Assembly (NCBI GenBank): GCA_907165275.2
Contig: OU015669.1
Coordinates: 3,060,501-3,124,500, forward strand
Direction of reading: 5' to 3'
DNA from: Zygaena filipendulae
Lineage: Eukaryota > Arthropoda > Insecta > Lepidoptera > Zygaenidae
Length of the DNA: 64,000 bases
Under the pieces are notes generated by a model, which worked only from the letters and a program-made list of their open reading frames with translations, had not been told where the DNA came from and did not search any database. The translations under genes were made by a program, and so were the position numbers. Of this stretch, positions 54,701 to 64,000 are shown one piece after another (position 1 is the first letter of the stretch; the number at the start of each line of letters is the position of its first letter).

Positions 54701-56659
54701 ATCCTACTGTGAATGTTTATATCTACTTATTTAATTTTACTTAACTTTAGTGATGACTACTTTTCTTTTCAGCAACCAATGCGACGTGCAGTATTTTATC
54801 TTTTTCAGCTTAGCGGTTGGTTTCTTCCGTCTATTTCTTTTCGTAAAACGATATTTGAGAGTACCCGGCTACCACCACCATGCAACGTCCTGGGGGCGGG
54901 AACGTTAACAAATTGTTAAATGTAAAAGATTTTTGTGTTTAGTTTAAGGACGAAGTTCAGTTCAATAGGAAACTCCGTATAAATTTCTAAGATTCCAATT
55001 TCCATAGTCAATTATAAAGGATTCTATATTTATTTTCAACCCATGTGGATATGGAGGTAGCACTCAATTCCTAACAGTACCGAGAGGTAATCACGCCACG
55101 TGTTCAGGTTTTACTCGACAAAGCTTTATCATGTTGCAAATGAGTCTCTGATCTTGACCACAACGTCTGATCCTGGTACACGTCATGGGCTTAACCTTTA
55201 AGTACTGACGTGGTTAGGTTATAGTTAGGTTATTAATGGTGATGTGATGACTCACAGACGGCCTTTAACGAAGTTGTGCCAAGAATAAACGGTAAGCCGC
55301 AGGGCCTTTCGCTTCTAATTTTAATTGTACATGAAAGCTATTTAGCCTCAACCCGTATTTTGAACTCACAAACCATGTTTGTGACCAGAATACACGATTC
55401 ATATAATGTCATCCTACTCTCCCGTCAGAAGTTGCTCGAAGCCTTCACAAAAGTAAAACCACAAAACAGCGGTCCCCGCAAAACTATTTTAGTAGGTACA
55501 TACACAGAGATTTAATTCCGTCAGTTGCACTGCGCCTACACGTTCACGGTTTTGAATCGGCTGAAGTCTGTTTCGGTTGAAAACCGCCACTCGTGGGCAC
55601 TAACGAGATGGTATTCAGTCGCACACGAATTAAGCTTTTTAACTGGCGTTAATATTTCGTCTTGTTTAGGGCGACGCGGCGCCGTTGTACGCCACTTGGT
55701 TCTAAATAGAATTTCGGCGCCTTTGATGGAACACTGAGGTGAAAACTAAATTCGGTACGGGTTTTTGAATTTGCTGTATAAACTTTTTGTTTTTCTACAG
55801 TCATGTAAAAGTCTTTTTTCGTATCTCCAATTATAATTTGAACTGCTTAAGTAAATAGTGGGTATAAAATTATCACTTACTCAATGTGGCTGGGCTGTTC
55901 CGTCTCAAAACCAACTAGACTGGCCGTGGGTTTAAATTTATAAATTTATGCCGTGTGGAAACGAGTATATGATGCAATAGGCCTATAGGACCTATAGGAA
56001 AAATATCTTGTATTCATTACTTATACCTATTGAGTTGAATTTATTATTAATTGATCATTTTCAAAATCAGCAATATTAACATGACTGCGGTCTCCTAATA
56101 TTGATAATACTTATTCAATTAACAATCGCTTCTTTTTTTCTTTATTTGCACAAATGTACAAAGGCGGACTTAATGCGTAAGACATTCTCTACCAGTAACC
56201 TTTTGGCTAAGTGAAATTTTTGTGGAAGGTTAAAAAAAAAAATAACAAAAAGTAACAATAAAAACACTTCTGACGTTCTTTACGTTTTTACTTTTTAAGT
56301 TCCTTCTTTTAATATCTTTAATTAACCTACATTTTACTTTCATGTCTACGTAATCAATAAATACATAATTAATCTATTTTGATTGACAGCGGAAATCTAT
56401 CTTTTCCGACGGTTAGGTACCCTGTCGGTCATTCTGGGATTATCTCGGGAACTCTGTATTAAATTGTACATCTGTATTAAATAGACCTACATAAATCCGA
56501 CAGACGACGATAGCGGCGTTTATAACACAATTAAGATTGTAATATAGACATTTTAATAAATATTTTCCTTTTATTTAACTTTTCAATAAAAATCAACAAA
56601 ATCTAACCAATTTTTTTTATCTTATGAGTGCGTACGAAATGATGATGTTTAAAATATAA
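51786..56659. other. Long stretch without an identifiable gene
   Basis: Mostly AT-rich. A GC-richer patch at 52090-52260 (CATGGCGACGCGTCACCATG) could be regulatory or a decayed mobile element. Frames on both strands at 53822-54083 are lysine/proline-rich on the minus side (RRTPKKTKKELPERE in one frame) but match no family known to me. Plus-strand frames at 55276-55737 are likewise unassigned and not splice-bounded. Confidence 0.4.
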
Positions 56660-56905
56660 TAATAGTAGTTTTCCGCAGTGTCGCCCACATTAATTTCGGA
56701 GTTCCAGCAGGAATTCCGGGACGAAGGTTCAGCCGATGGCGTGAAAAGTAACATACATCAGGAGGTTACACGATAAAAGAGAGCAGTGCAAAACAAAACT
56801 AAACTGTCACGAAGTTCATAAATCAAATGTTATAACGTTCTTAATGTTCCAAAAAGGTTAACACTTCAACACAAATAAACAAATAAACTCACGTTCGCAT
56901 TTATA
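56660..56905 (+). repeat. GCGGTTTCACCCGCG-family repeat, diverged plus copy
   Basis: The head reads TTTCCGCAGTGTCGCCCACA, then 'attccgggacgaaggttc' and an end 'cacgttcgcatttataaaag'. About 100 bp of unrelated sequence appears to interrupt the middle. Confidence 0.55.
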
Positions 56906-56999
56906 AAAGAAAGTAAGGATGTTCTACTGCGTTATACGAACATTATAATTTTTTTACTGTAAATTTTTTATAATTTCAGAAACAAATAGGCAAAGGTGG

Positions 57000-57450
57000 T
57001 AATGGATAACCCTACGGGTCTTAAATTAGGATAGTGTACTGAAGATGCATAGATGTTGTGGAAGAGGCTGTACTTTAGTTTTTCAGCACTCCTTTTATGT
57101 TCCGGTAAAATGGGAAAATAACTGTTGGGTCATCCAGCGGTGGTGGCGCTATCAGCTTTTCTTCTTCCTCCTCGCGCTGTCCCGCTTAGACGGGGTCGGC
57201 TTTCCCAATCCTTCGGCGCCTTTTTTGCCGTTGGTGAGCGTCCTCCTCCCTTAGACCCAGCCCCCTCAAATCCCGCTGGACACTCGACATCCACGTGGCC
57301 TGTGGTCTTCCCCGTCCCCTCCTGCTATTCGTAGCCATGGAAAGGTACTTTTTCACGACATGATCGCCCGGTCCTTCGCACAACGTGGCCGTACCAACGT
57401 AGCCTTGAGTCTATTATTTTGTCAGGTATTTGAGAAACCTTAAATTGGTG
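57000..57450 (-). pseudogene. LINE (RTE/R1-like) ORF2 C-terminal fragment and 3' end
   Basis: Minus-strand translation gives VSQIPDKIIDSRLRWYGHVV (about 57440-57385). After a frameshift near 57380 it continues GDHVVKKYLSMATNSRRGRG, RPQATWMSSVQRDLRGLGLR and RRRIGKADPV with a stop near 57186. This 'RGRGRPQATW...' block is the standard C-terminus of RTE-type non-LTR retrotransposon proteins. The lower-coordinate part is 3' UTR with 'gaggaggaagaagaaaag' on the minus strand. The polymerase itself is absent. Confidence 0.8.
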
Positions 57451-58715
57451 CCGCTATTAGCTCGGCCCATTTTTTACTAGCTTGGTGAACCGGCTGCGTA
57501 CCACCTTTCGCTCTTTTACCACCACGTCCATTTTTCTTTATTCACGGTCGCCAGATGTTGTGGAACGAGACTGTGGACTATATAAGGAAAACTACCGATA
57601 TTTAATTTTGGTGAGAAATTATTTATTTTATTGATTATTATTTGACAGAAAGTAATGTCATATTTATTTTGCTTTTTAAAATATTGAATTTAGAACAAGT
57701 ATCACTGATTACTTAGGGGCCTGTCCATTCTACGTTCAACGTAGAAAACTGATTAAAAGGAATGTTTTTTTTTTGTCATACCTATTTGTTCCTTACGTCT
57801 TTGCTCACGGGATTTTGTAATTTCCTTGAAGATCCCAGAATAAAAACTATTATGTATTTATTCAAGGTTAATTCAGCTATCTGCAGTTTCAAGTTAGTGT
57901 GGTTTTACCTACTGTATAAAGAATAAGTAACCAGAACACTAATTATGTCTCGTCTTTTACAAACTATTGTACTTCTACTCATGTACACTCACAGCAAGGC
58001 ATCAAGTCTCAGAGTAACTTTAGCTACTCAATATCAAGAACCTAATAATATTAATTCTAGAACCATACTTGCTTCGCTGAACATTTTGTTGACAGAAGCG
58101 TAAAAAATAAAAAATAACAAACAGAAATGGGAAGAGCTCATAAATATTAATTTACCCTTCGAGGCTCATATTTTATTCATTCAAGCGTAACACTCTTTAG
58201 TTATCCTTAAGGGTTGCTACTCGTCTGTCAGATACAAACGTCTTGAGACAATTCTAATATTTATTTAAATTGGCAATTTAATTTCTGCGTAATTTTTCGT
58301 TTTTTTTTTCCCCTTTTTCTCTCTCTCACAAAAAGCTGTGTGACTGATCCTTTAATCATCGCACGACTCGACCGTTCCAAAATTAACCTGGGTAAGTAAG
58401 TGTACAGAGTGGAAAACGGGTAGACGGTGAAGGGGAAGAAGGAAAACAGCCTTAAATATTGATGATGGCTCTTTTACTAAATGAAAGCATTCCTTATTTT
58501 TCAAGTAGTTACACTAATTATACCCTACGGTTTCGTTTGCGTGAATTTTGGGATTTCGTCGAGAACTCTTGTTATACCTATCTACATAGTAAATTACGGA
58601 AGGAATTCGATACCAAAATGATGGGGAAAATAACATCAAAACCCTTTGCTTATTACTTAGAAGAACCAACCACCATTTTTGTGCTGCCAGAGCTTGTTAA
58701 AGACAAACAAAACTA
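57451..58715. other. No gene seen
   Basis: AT-rich. A short degraded repeat head ('taccctacggtttcgtttgcg') is embedded at 58520-58570 within a fortuitous plus-strand frame. Confidence 0.4.
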
Positions 58716-59061
58716 ATTGGCTATTTTCCGGGGTATGAAAATCAAAATTCTAATTAGTCCGTCAGGTAGAAAATAAAAAAAATAATAGACACGTTATTTT
58801 ATGCTTTTACAAATTATTGAAAATAAACATAGATAAAGCGCTTTGAAAGTACAGGGTGGGGGACTCGTGACGTCATTATTCGATTTAAGCCCCGTACAAA
58901 CTGCACCGGGTTGTCACGTCACGCGAAATTACAACTCAATGTATCGCCGTTATTTTTAATTAAATATAAATATTGATTGAAAAAAGAAAAATAAGTACGC
59001 GCCCAATATTTTTTATTAATCTACACGACGGACTGAAAAAAAAGTTGGTCAAGTAGCCAAT
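58716..59061 (+). mobile_element. Dispersed repeat family X, copy 3 (longest, with short inverted ends)
   Basis: ATTGGCTA at 58716-58723 and its complement TAGCCAAT at 59054-59061 bound the copy. Inside are 'ggggtatgaaaatcaaaatt', TGACGTCA at 58868-58875, a mutated second site ('gtcacgtcac') and 'ctacacgacggactgaaa'. The inverted ends suggest a DNA transposon of the MITE type. Confidence 0.75.
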
Positions 59062-59585
59062 TTTACAGCCAGTATCATAGTTGCAAAGACACGTTTACCT
59101 ATACAATATGATCTTACAAACATTATTTTAATGAATATAAATTATGATAACGAAACACAGCTTCAAAGAGTATAAATGCAATACATTTTATATTATCACA
59201 TTATAATTTATACTGTGGAATCACTACACCTACGTATTACGGAGAAAATTTTAATCCAATTTTGGTTTGTGGTAATGAATTCGCTTCACTACAGGCATTG
59301 TTTACCTATACTTTTGGTTTTGCCGGTGTCAAAATATGAATTGTATGGAGGTTACATTATTTAATTAGTATCTACATATTTACGGTATTATTATAAAATT
59401 ACGAAATAAAGGATATAAATATAACTTCATTTCATTTTATTTACTTGGAAAACATTTACATACTACTGTACTACTTACTCTTATTTATTTTTTTACTAAC
59501 TTGTGGGTAATGGCTGCACAATTGCAATATAGATACCTACGTAAATATACCTTAGTTTCAAAGCTCTAACTGCAGAGTTCTTAAG
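59062..59585. other. No gene seen
   Basis: AT-rich spacer with an unassigned 62-codon frame at 59176-59364. Confidence 0.4.
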
Positions 59586-59720
59586 GTGAGGTCCCATCCC
59601 CATTCCAGGTCGGCAACGCACCTGCATGCCTTCTGGTGTTGCAGATGTCTATGGGCGGCGGTAATCACTTACCATCAGGTGTACCACTTGCCCGTTTGCC
59701 CCCTATGACATAAAAAAAAA
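59586..59720 (+). mobile_element. 5'-truncated SINE with poly-A tail
   Basis: 'caggtcggcaacgcacctgc', 'tctatgggcggcggtaatca', 'caggtgtaccacttgcccg' and 'cctatgacat' followed by nine A residues (59712-59720). Same family as the copies at 41047 and 50364, opposite orientation. Confidence 0.8.
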
Positions 59721-60719
59721 GAGTTATGCAATTCTCGCAGGCACAACGCAACAATATTTCAGTAGATAAACATCACAACACAATACATTCCAACGTCTCT
59801 CCCGCTGTCTGTATGTAAAATGTACATCGAAACTCATGTGGTATTAAAAAAGCTTTATGCTCCATACGAGATGAGAAAAAAACCAAAGAGTGAGTAGTAT
59901 ATCACTGTGGAGTAGCGACGGCAGAGCTGATCATTATTGACTGGAGTGTGAGACGGCTTGTTTACCTGTATTTTAAGGGAATCACAAGTACTAATAAAAA
60001 AGGAACATATAATAAATCAAAAGATTAGGTATTCGTTATAACACATCAAGAGATTTTCTCAAATCTAACAAGCAATTGTACATAACATAAAGTGGCCATG
60101 GAGCGATCTCTTTTAAACTTTTTAAGTAGGTAAATGGTTTTGGTAATATCTTGTGTTTTAATCATTACAAATGTAATAAGTTCTTACATAGAAAATTAAT
60201 AAAACTAGATAAAATGTATGAAACACTCTTTTTTTCTTGATAATTTGGGCCAAAAACAAAAGTTGCACAGAACGAGTTGAAATCAAAGATTTGTCTGGTA
60301 TAAAAATTTGGCGGTATATCATTCTGGAATCGAACTCATAATAAAAGTTGGCTGATGTCAGTTTGAATTTAGTAAATCCGTACTCCAGTTACGTTGTGTT
60401 AAACTTGCCGTCGAAAACTCGACAAACCCAATCAACCAATTTAAAACAACCGCCTAACTTGTGAATACAGTGTTTGGATAGTCTAATAGCAATTGTAATT
60501 AGCGTAACTCTACGCTCGCCACTATAGGCCAAAGTTTCGGCAGAGTGGCCTAGAGGGGACGATGTTGCTAATGACACTGATATTTTGCGAACTGCAAACG
60601 TTTTCAGCCATTATAACACTCTGTTGATTAATTTGACGGATGCTCAGGCATTAGCGACGGACTATTATTTGAATTTGTTTCAGATACTCATAGAACAATT
60701 TGCTGTAATATTATAATGT
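59721..60719. other. No gene seen
   Basis: AT-rich; the minus-strand frame at 60389-60577 has no recognised domain. Confidence 0.4.
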
Positions 60720-60790
60720 ACGAGCTGTTTCCCGCGGTTTTACCTGCAGTAGATTCGTAGTTCCCGTGGGAATTTTGGCACCGTTGGTAT
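60720..60790 (+). repeat. Partial GCGGTTTCACCCGCG-family repeat
   Basis: CGAGCTGTTTCCCGCGGTTT head, then 'gtagttcccgtgggaatttt'. Truncated after about 70 bp. Confidence 0.65.
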
Positions 60791-62559
60791 AAGTAAGCCA
60801 GGTGTTGCGGTTATTATTTGATGTAACTAATAATGGCATTGTAGACTTTTTAATTTGGGACTGTATTTTGAATAGTAAAATTATTATTTTAAATGAAAAA
60901 TTGTAGCGTACGTAGTAAAACAAACACAATTTATTTGAACAGCAAACCAAAAATCAAGAGCGACAGATTCCTTATTGAAAATATCAAAACAAAAGAAAAT
61001 TAAAATATACTAAAATTTTTAAACTAAAAGGAGTTTGCAACAGGCATGCTTGATCAGCTGGTATGATTACAGATTATGGTTTTGTTCATATTCTTTTGCA
61101 GTTCTAATTTTCTGTTATTACTTTGTTTAAGTACAAAGTAATATGCCCTAAGTGACATGTATCAGTTTTTCGTCTATCTAAAATTTTTTTGCTGTGAATT
61201 CTGCCATCATTACTAATTTGACGAACATCGTCCTTCGTTATCGTACTTCGTATTTGTTTTAGGTAGGTACTACATTTGCTTATTTTTGATATAGAGCGAT
61301 AGTTTTAAAACCCCTGTTTCACCGTAGTTCACGATTTATATTATGGTACGATCCTCACATAGGTACCACTTTCGAGTCTTCAACGTTTCGTACACAAAAC
61401 TTATTTTTCATTTACTTGTTTCCGAACGGTCTTGGTCCTAAGAACGATCAAATGAGATGATCAGACCAAGTTGCTCTCCATGCAATTTTGGGAACAATCT
61501 CACAGAGGGTTGGACTTGGCTATCGCCAACACTCGTACATACCTTCCAAACTAATCTTCTCCGCACTTTCTGTCTAATAACGACATTCCAAAATCAACCT
61601 CTATAATCGGTTCTTAGAGCTTTGTTTCCAGTATGTTTATCAAAGCAAAAGTGATGTGCGGTAAAGTTGTCGACTGCATATAAACTGTATACTTAACCCC
61701 TTTATATGTATACCCGGGCCATATTTAGCATGTAAATTACTTCTCTATCCCAGTGTTTACTGTTCACGCCTTTGATGCCGTCAGTTGATGAATTTTGGCA
61801 AAACGAGTGTCGGCTTCATTATCCAGTGGTTAAGGTTGAAGAAGCTTGGCTGGTTTGAGAGTTATTAATCTCAAACCAGTCGACTTTTTCAAACCAGTAA
61901 TGGAAAGATTTACGGAATATTAGTTTGCCGTTAGTCTCTACTATAAAGTTTCAAATATAAGCACTTCGAACTTTCGGGAAAGATGCATTGCTTATGCATT
62001 ATGCATCGCTTCCCGTGGGACTACACCCGTGACTTAAGGACCCATAAGAAAAGTTATTTTTGTATAAATTAAAATAAACTGAATTTAACAAAGGAAAATC
62101 CCTTTCAGTGGTAGACAATACGTATAGTTAGTAGATCGAGGCGCGATAAATACTGCAGGCAGCGATTCAAAGGCTAGGTAGGCACCGGCGCAAGCACACA
62201 GCGGCTGGTGAGCTAAACAATAAAACTTGGCCAGGCAAAGTTCTCACATGTCATAATAAAGCGTTGATAGGTGAAGCACAGTGTCCGCGTAAATAGCAAT
62301 TGTTTTAATCACCTGTAGCCCACCGCGTCTGTTAGTTAATGTCAAAAGTGAGCGTTGGAAAAAATATAAATTTTTAAAGATCTATATTTTTAACCAAAAT
62401 CTAATGGCGTAAACGATCTCTTTCACCAGTTGACGTCATTGGAACGAGAGTTTTTCTATTTGTAAACTTTGCACGTAAGTAGAACGTAAAACCACAGTAT
62501 GCCGTAGAGATCCATATCTCTCAATTCAGGTCACAACAAACTGGTTAACGTATCGACCA
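60791..62559. other. No gene seen; one hairpin
   Basis: A perfect 11-bp hairpin, CTGGTTTGAGA (61850-61860) with TCTCAAACCAG (61869-61879) and an 8-nt loop. A further AAACCAG follows. Otherwise unassigned. Confidence 0.4.
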
Positions 62560-62784
62560 GGGCCCTTATTCACTATGACCATTACACGCCGCGTTAAGAT
62601 AAGACACCGCAAAAACTGTCTTTCACTGGTAATCAAAGAAGTTTTACTGCAAAAAAATACAACGTTTCTTATGGCATAAAGAATAATAATTTCTAATATT
62701 TTGGCACCTAGAACGTTTGGAAATGCGTTTTTGGGACGCGCGTTATGGGCAAGGAATGTTGTGGGTCAAAGTGAATAAGGGCCC
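62560..62784. mobile_element. MITE family Z, copy 2
   Basis: The ends GGGCCCTTATTCACTATGAC and the complement GTGAATAAGGGCCC form the inverted repeats. The right-hand interior 'gggacgcgcgttatgggcaa' is the complement of copy 1 at 46889-47102, so the orientation is opposite. It sits about 200 bp downstream of the GST stop codon. Confidence 0.82.
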
Positions 62785-62930
62785 TGTACTTTTCGCTGTT
62801 GACGATCAAGGCGATGACGGCTTTGTGTTGGAAAACAAAAATATTTTAGTAAAATATTTAATGTGTTCATAGATAGTCAAAAAAAATAAAATATTAATGT
62901 TAGCTTAGTCGTGATCTTCTTTAGAAACAT

Positions 62931-62955
62931 TTTATTCATTGATTTTCCGTTTATT
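62931..62955 (-). promoter_or_regulatory. Polyadenylation signals of the GST gene
   Basis: On the minus strand AATAAA occurs at 62950-62955 and 62931-62936, about 36-60 nt past the GST stop codon, a normal distance for 3' end processing. Confidence 0.6.
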
Positions 62956-62990
62956 TAGATGCCTATGAGCTATAACACTTTGGTGTGTCA

Positions 62991-63102
62991 TCATTTGAGA
63001 AGGTTCTTGACTATTTGATCTAAACTTTCCAATCCAGGAACGTTTTTTGCATAAAAATCTTGCTTTTTAACACGCTGGAACCATTCCGCTATTTTAGGAT
63101 AT
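62991..63102 (-). CDS. Glutathione S-transferase, last exon
   Basis: Minus strand, 112 nt from the acceptor (TTTGTTTGCAG) to the TGA at 62993-62991. It encodes YPKIAEWFQRVKKQDFYAKN, then VPGLESLDQIVKNLLK and the stop. This is the C-terminal helix region of insect cytosolic GSTs, where K-Y-P-K-I-x-x-W is the common motif. The first base completes a Lys codon begun in the previous exon (63901-64000), so the splice is in phase. GSTs conjugate glutathione to electrophiles, and in insects delta/epsilon members detoxify insecticides and plant compounds. The class is most like epsilon, by the sequence style only. Confidence 0.88.
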
Positions 63103-63900
63103 CTGCAAACAAATATAGCTAATTAGGTACATGGAACTATTGAAAATATTTTTTTTTCCATTTAGATATTGTTTTGTTCACATCTCATATGTCTGGGCCT
63201 ATTCAAAACTTGTACATCACTTCCATAACACCAGGATAATTTAATTTTTGATTTATAAAAAAAATATATCAATCTATACTAATTGTTATTTATTTATTTA
63301 TTTATTTGTGTCTGTTCACGGTTTCATCCGCGTCAATTTTGGGATATCCTTGCGAAATCGTATTGCCAGGATAAAAGTATCTGCCCTCCAAATTTGCATA
63401 GTGAAAATGGTTTAAAAACCAAAGAATTTCAACATAACTTTTTTAGAAAGTGCTAATATCATCTATATCAAGAATACAACACATTTTATCATTAAAATAG
63501 TTTTATAATCGGAAAAATATATTTTATTATTGTGGTTTTCACGGTCAACAGTCATTGCATATCCTGTTAGCTAAAGTCTCTGATGTGCAAGACCATGGTA
63601 TTTTTTTTCATTAGATTCCTACGATCTAATAGTCCTCATTCTTTTCGCTGCTTTTCGCGCTTATTACATGGAATACTCCGAGTCCACAACAATTCCCGTA
63701 CTATTTCGACGGGTGGTTTAGTGGCACACCATGGTCATACCACTGCATGTTTCTGAATGGCTCACTTAACCAGGCACTCACGAGAATTACGAAACGGCTA
63801 GTGTGAGTTCATGTGCACATGAGTAGTGTGTTGGAACGCAGCCCTAGATAAGTAATTCCGGTAATGGTATTTTTTTTTTTTAATAGGATCTTAATTTTAC
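63103..63900 (-). other. Last intron of the GST gene
   Basis: 798 nt, GTAAAATTAA donor to TTTGTTTGCAG acceptor on the minus strand. It contains a fragment of the GCGGTTTCACCCGCG-family repeat at about 63308-63380 ('cacggtttcatccgcgtc') and a TTTA run. Confidence 0.8.
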
Positions 63901-64000
63901 TTTTTTTCGTCGATTGGTGCGAATGTATCCAATGAGCTCAGAGTTGACACAACACTGATGTCAGCCACAGTCAGCACGTCTCCAGCCAGCCAAGGTGTCC
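63901..64000 (-). CDS. Glutathione S-transferase, penultimate exon (cut by window end)
   Basis: The 100 nt seen encode TPWLAGDVLTVADISVVSTL, then SSLDTFAPIDEK and two bases of the next Lys codon. LAGDxLTVADISVVSTLSS is the alpha-6 / N-capping-box segment of the GST C-terminal domain, with the conserved Asp of T-x-A-D. The donor is AAAAAA|GTAAAA. The glutathione-binding N-terminal domain, start codon and promoter are beyond the right edge. Together with the exon at 62991-63102 this gives the last 69 or so residues of the enzyme, with no stops or frameshifts, so the gene is probably functional. Confidence 0.88.

Noticed and set aside
55276..55737. Two consecutive plus-strand frames of 79 and 70 codons
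   Set aside because: No domain, no shared reading continuity and no splice support.

Overview
This is eukaryotic, AT-rich, repeat-dense DNA, almost certainly from a moth or butterfly. The window has two nearly complete BEL/Pao-type LTR retrotransposons, a Tc1-like transposon, Ty3/Gypsy and P-element-like transposase fossils, LINE 3' ends, tRNA-derived SINEs of lepidopteran type, several inverted-repeat MITE families, and about seventeen copies of a short dispersed repeat whose core reads GCGGTTTCACCCGCG. There are no operons, CRISPR arrays, rRNA genes or convincing functional tRNA genes. All coordinates, repeat matches and translations were worked out by eye; no database search was run.

Layout. 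1-9.7 kb: mostly non-coding, with two spliced exons on the minus strand (2524-2621 and 2133-2328) that join in frame into the signal peptide and N-terminal part of a secreted or membrane protein, plus MITEs and a 1.6-kb segment with about 93-bp inverted ends. 9.7-16.7 kb: Pao element 1 (minus strand, TACTG target duplication, LTRs identical by eye). Its integrase is open, its reverse transcriptase core is deleted, and a nested insertion carries a 157-bp tandem array. 17.0-18.6 kb: Tc1-like DD34E element with TA target duplication and a late frameshift. 19.4-20.7 kb: two truncated LINE tails. 21.0-21.9 kb: an unrecognised decayed coding region. 22.9-30.2 kb: a Gypsy pol fossil that first took a SINE tail and then Pao element 2 (plus strand, GGTGC target duplication, LTRs identical by eye, one 1537-codon gag-pol frame lacking the integrase catalytic core). 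30-62 kb: non-coding DNA with many small mobile elements, a Gypsy gag fossil and a P-element-like transposase fossil. 62.99-64.0 kb: the last two exons of a glutathione S-transferase gene, cut by the window end.

The host genes seen are therefore the GST 3' end, the N-terminal exon pair near 2.1-2.6 kb and possibly a 51-nt exon at 22.5 kb. The most notable feature is the pair of young Pao elements with complementary defects: one keeps integrase but lacks reverse transcriptase, the other keeps reverse transcriptase and RNase H but lacks the integrase core. Neither looks autonomous, yet both appear recently integrated, which suggests that full-length relatives supplied the missing activities (inference).
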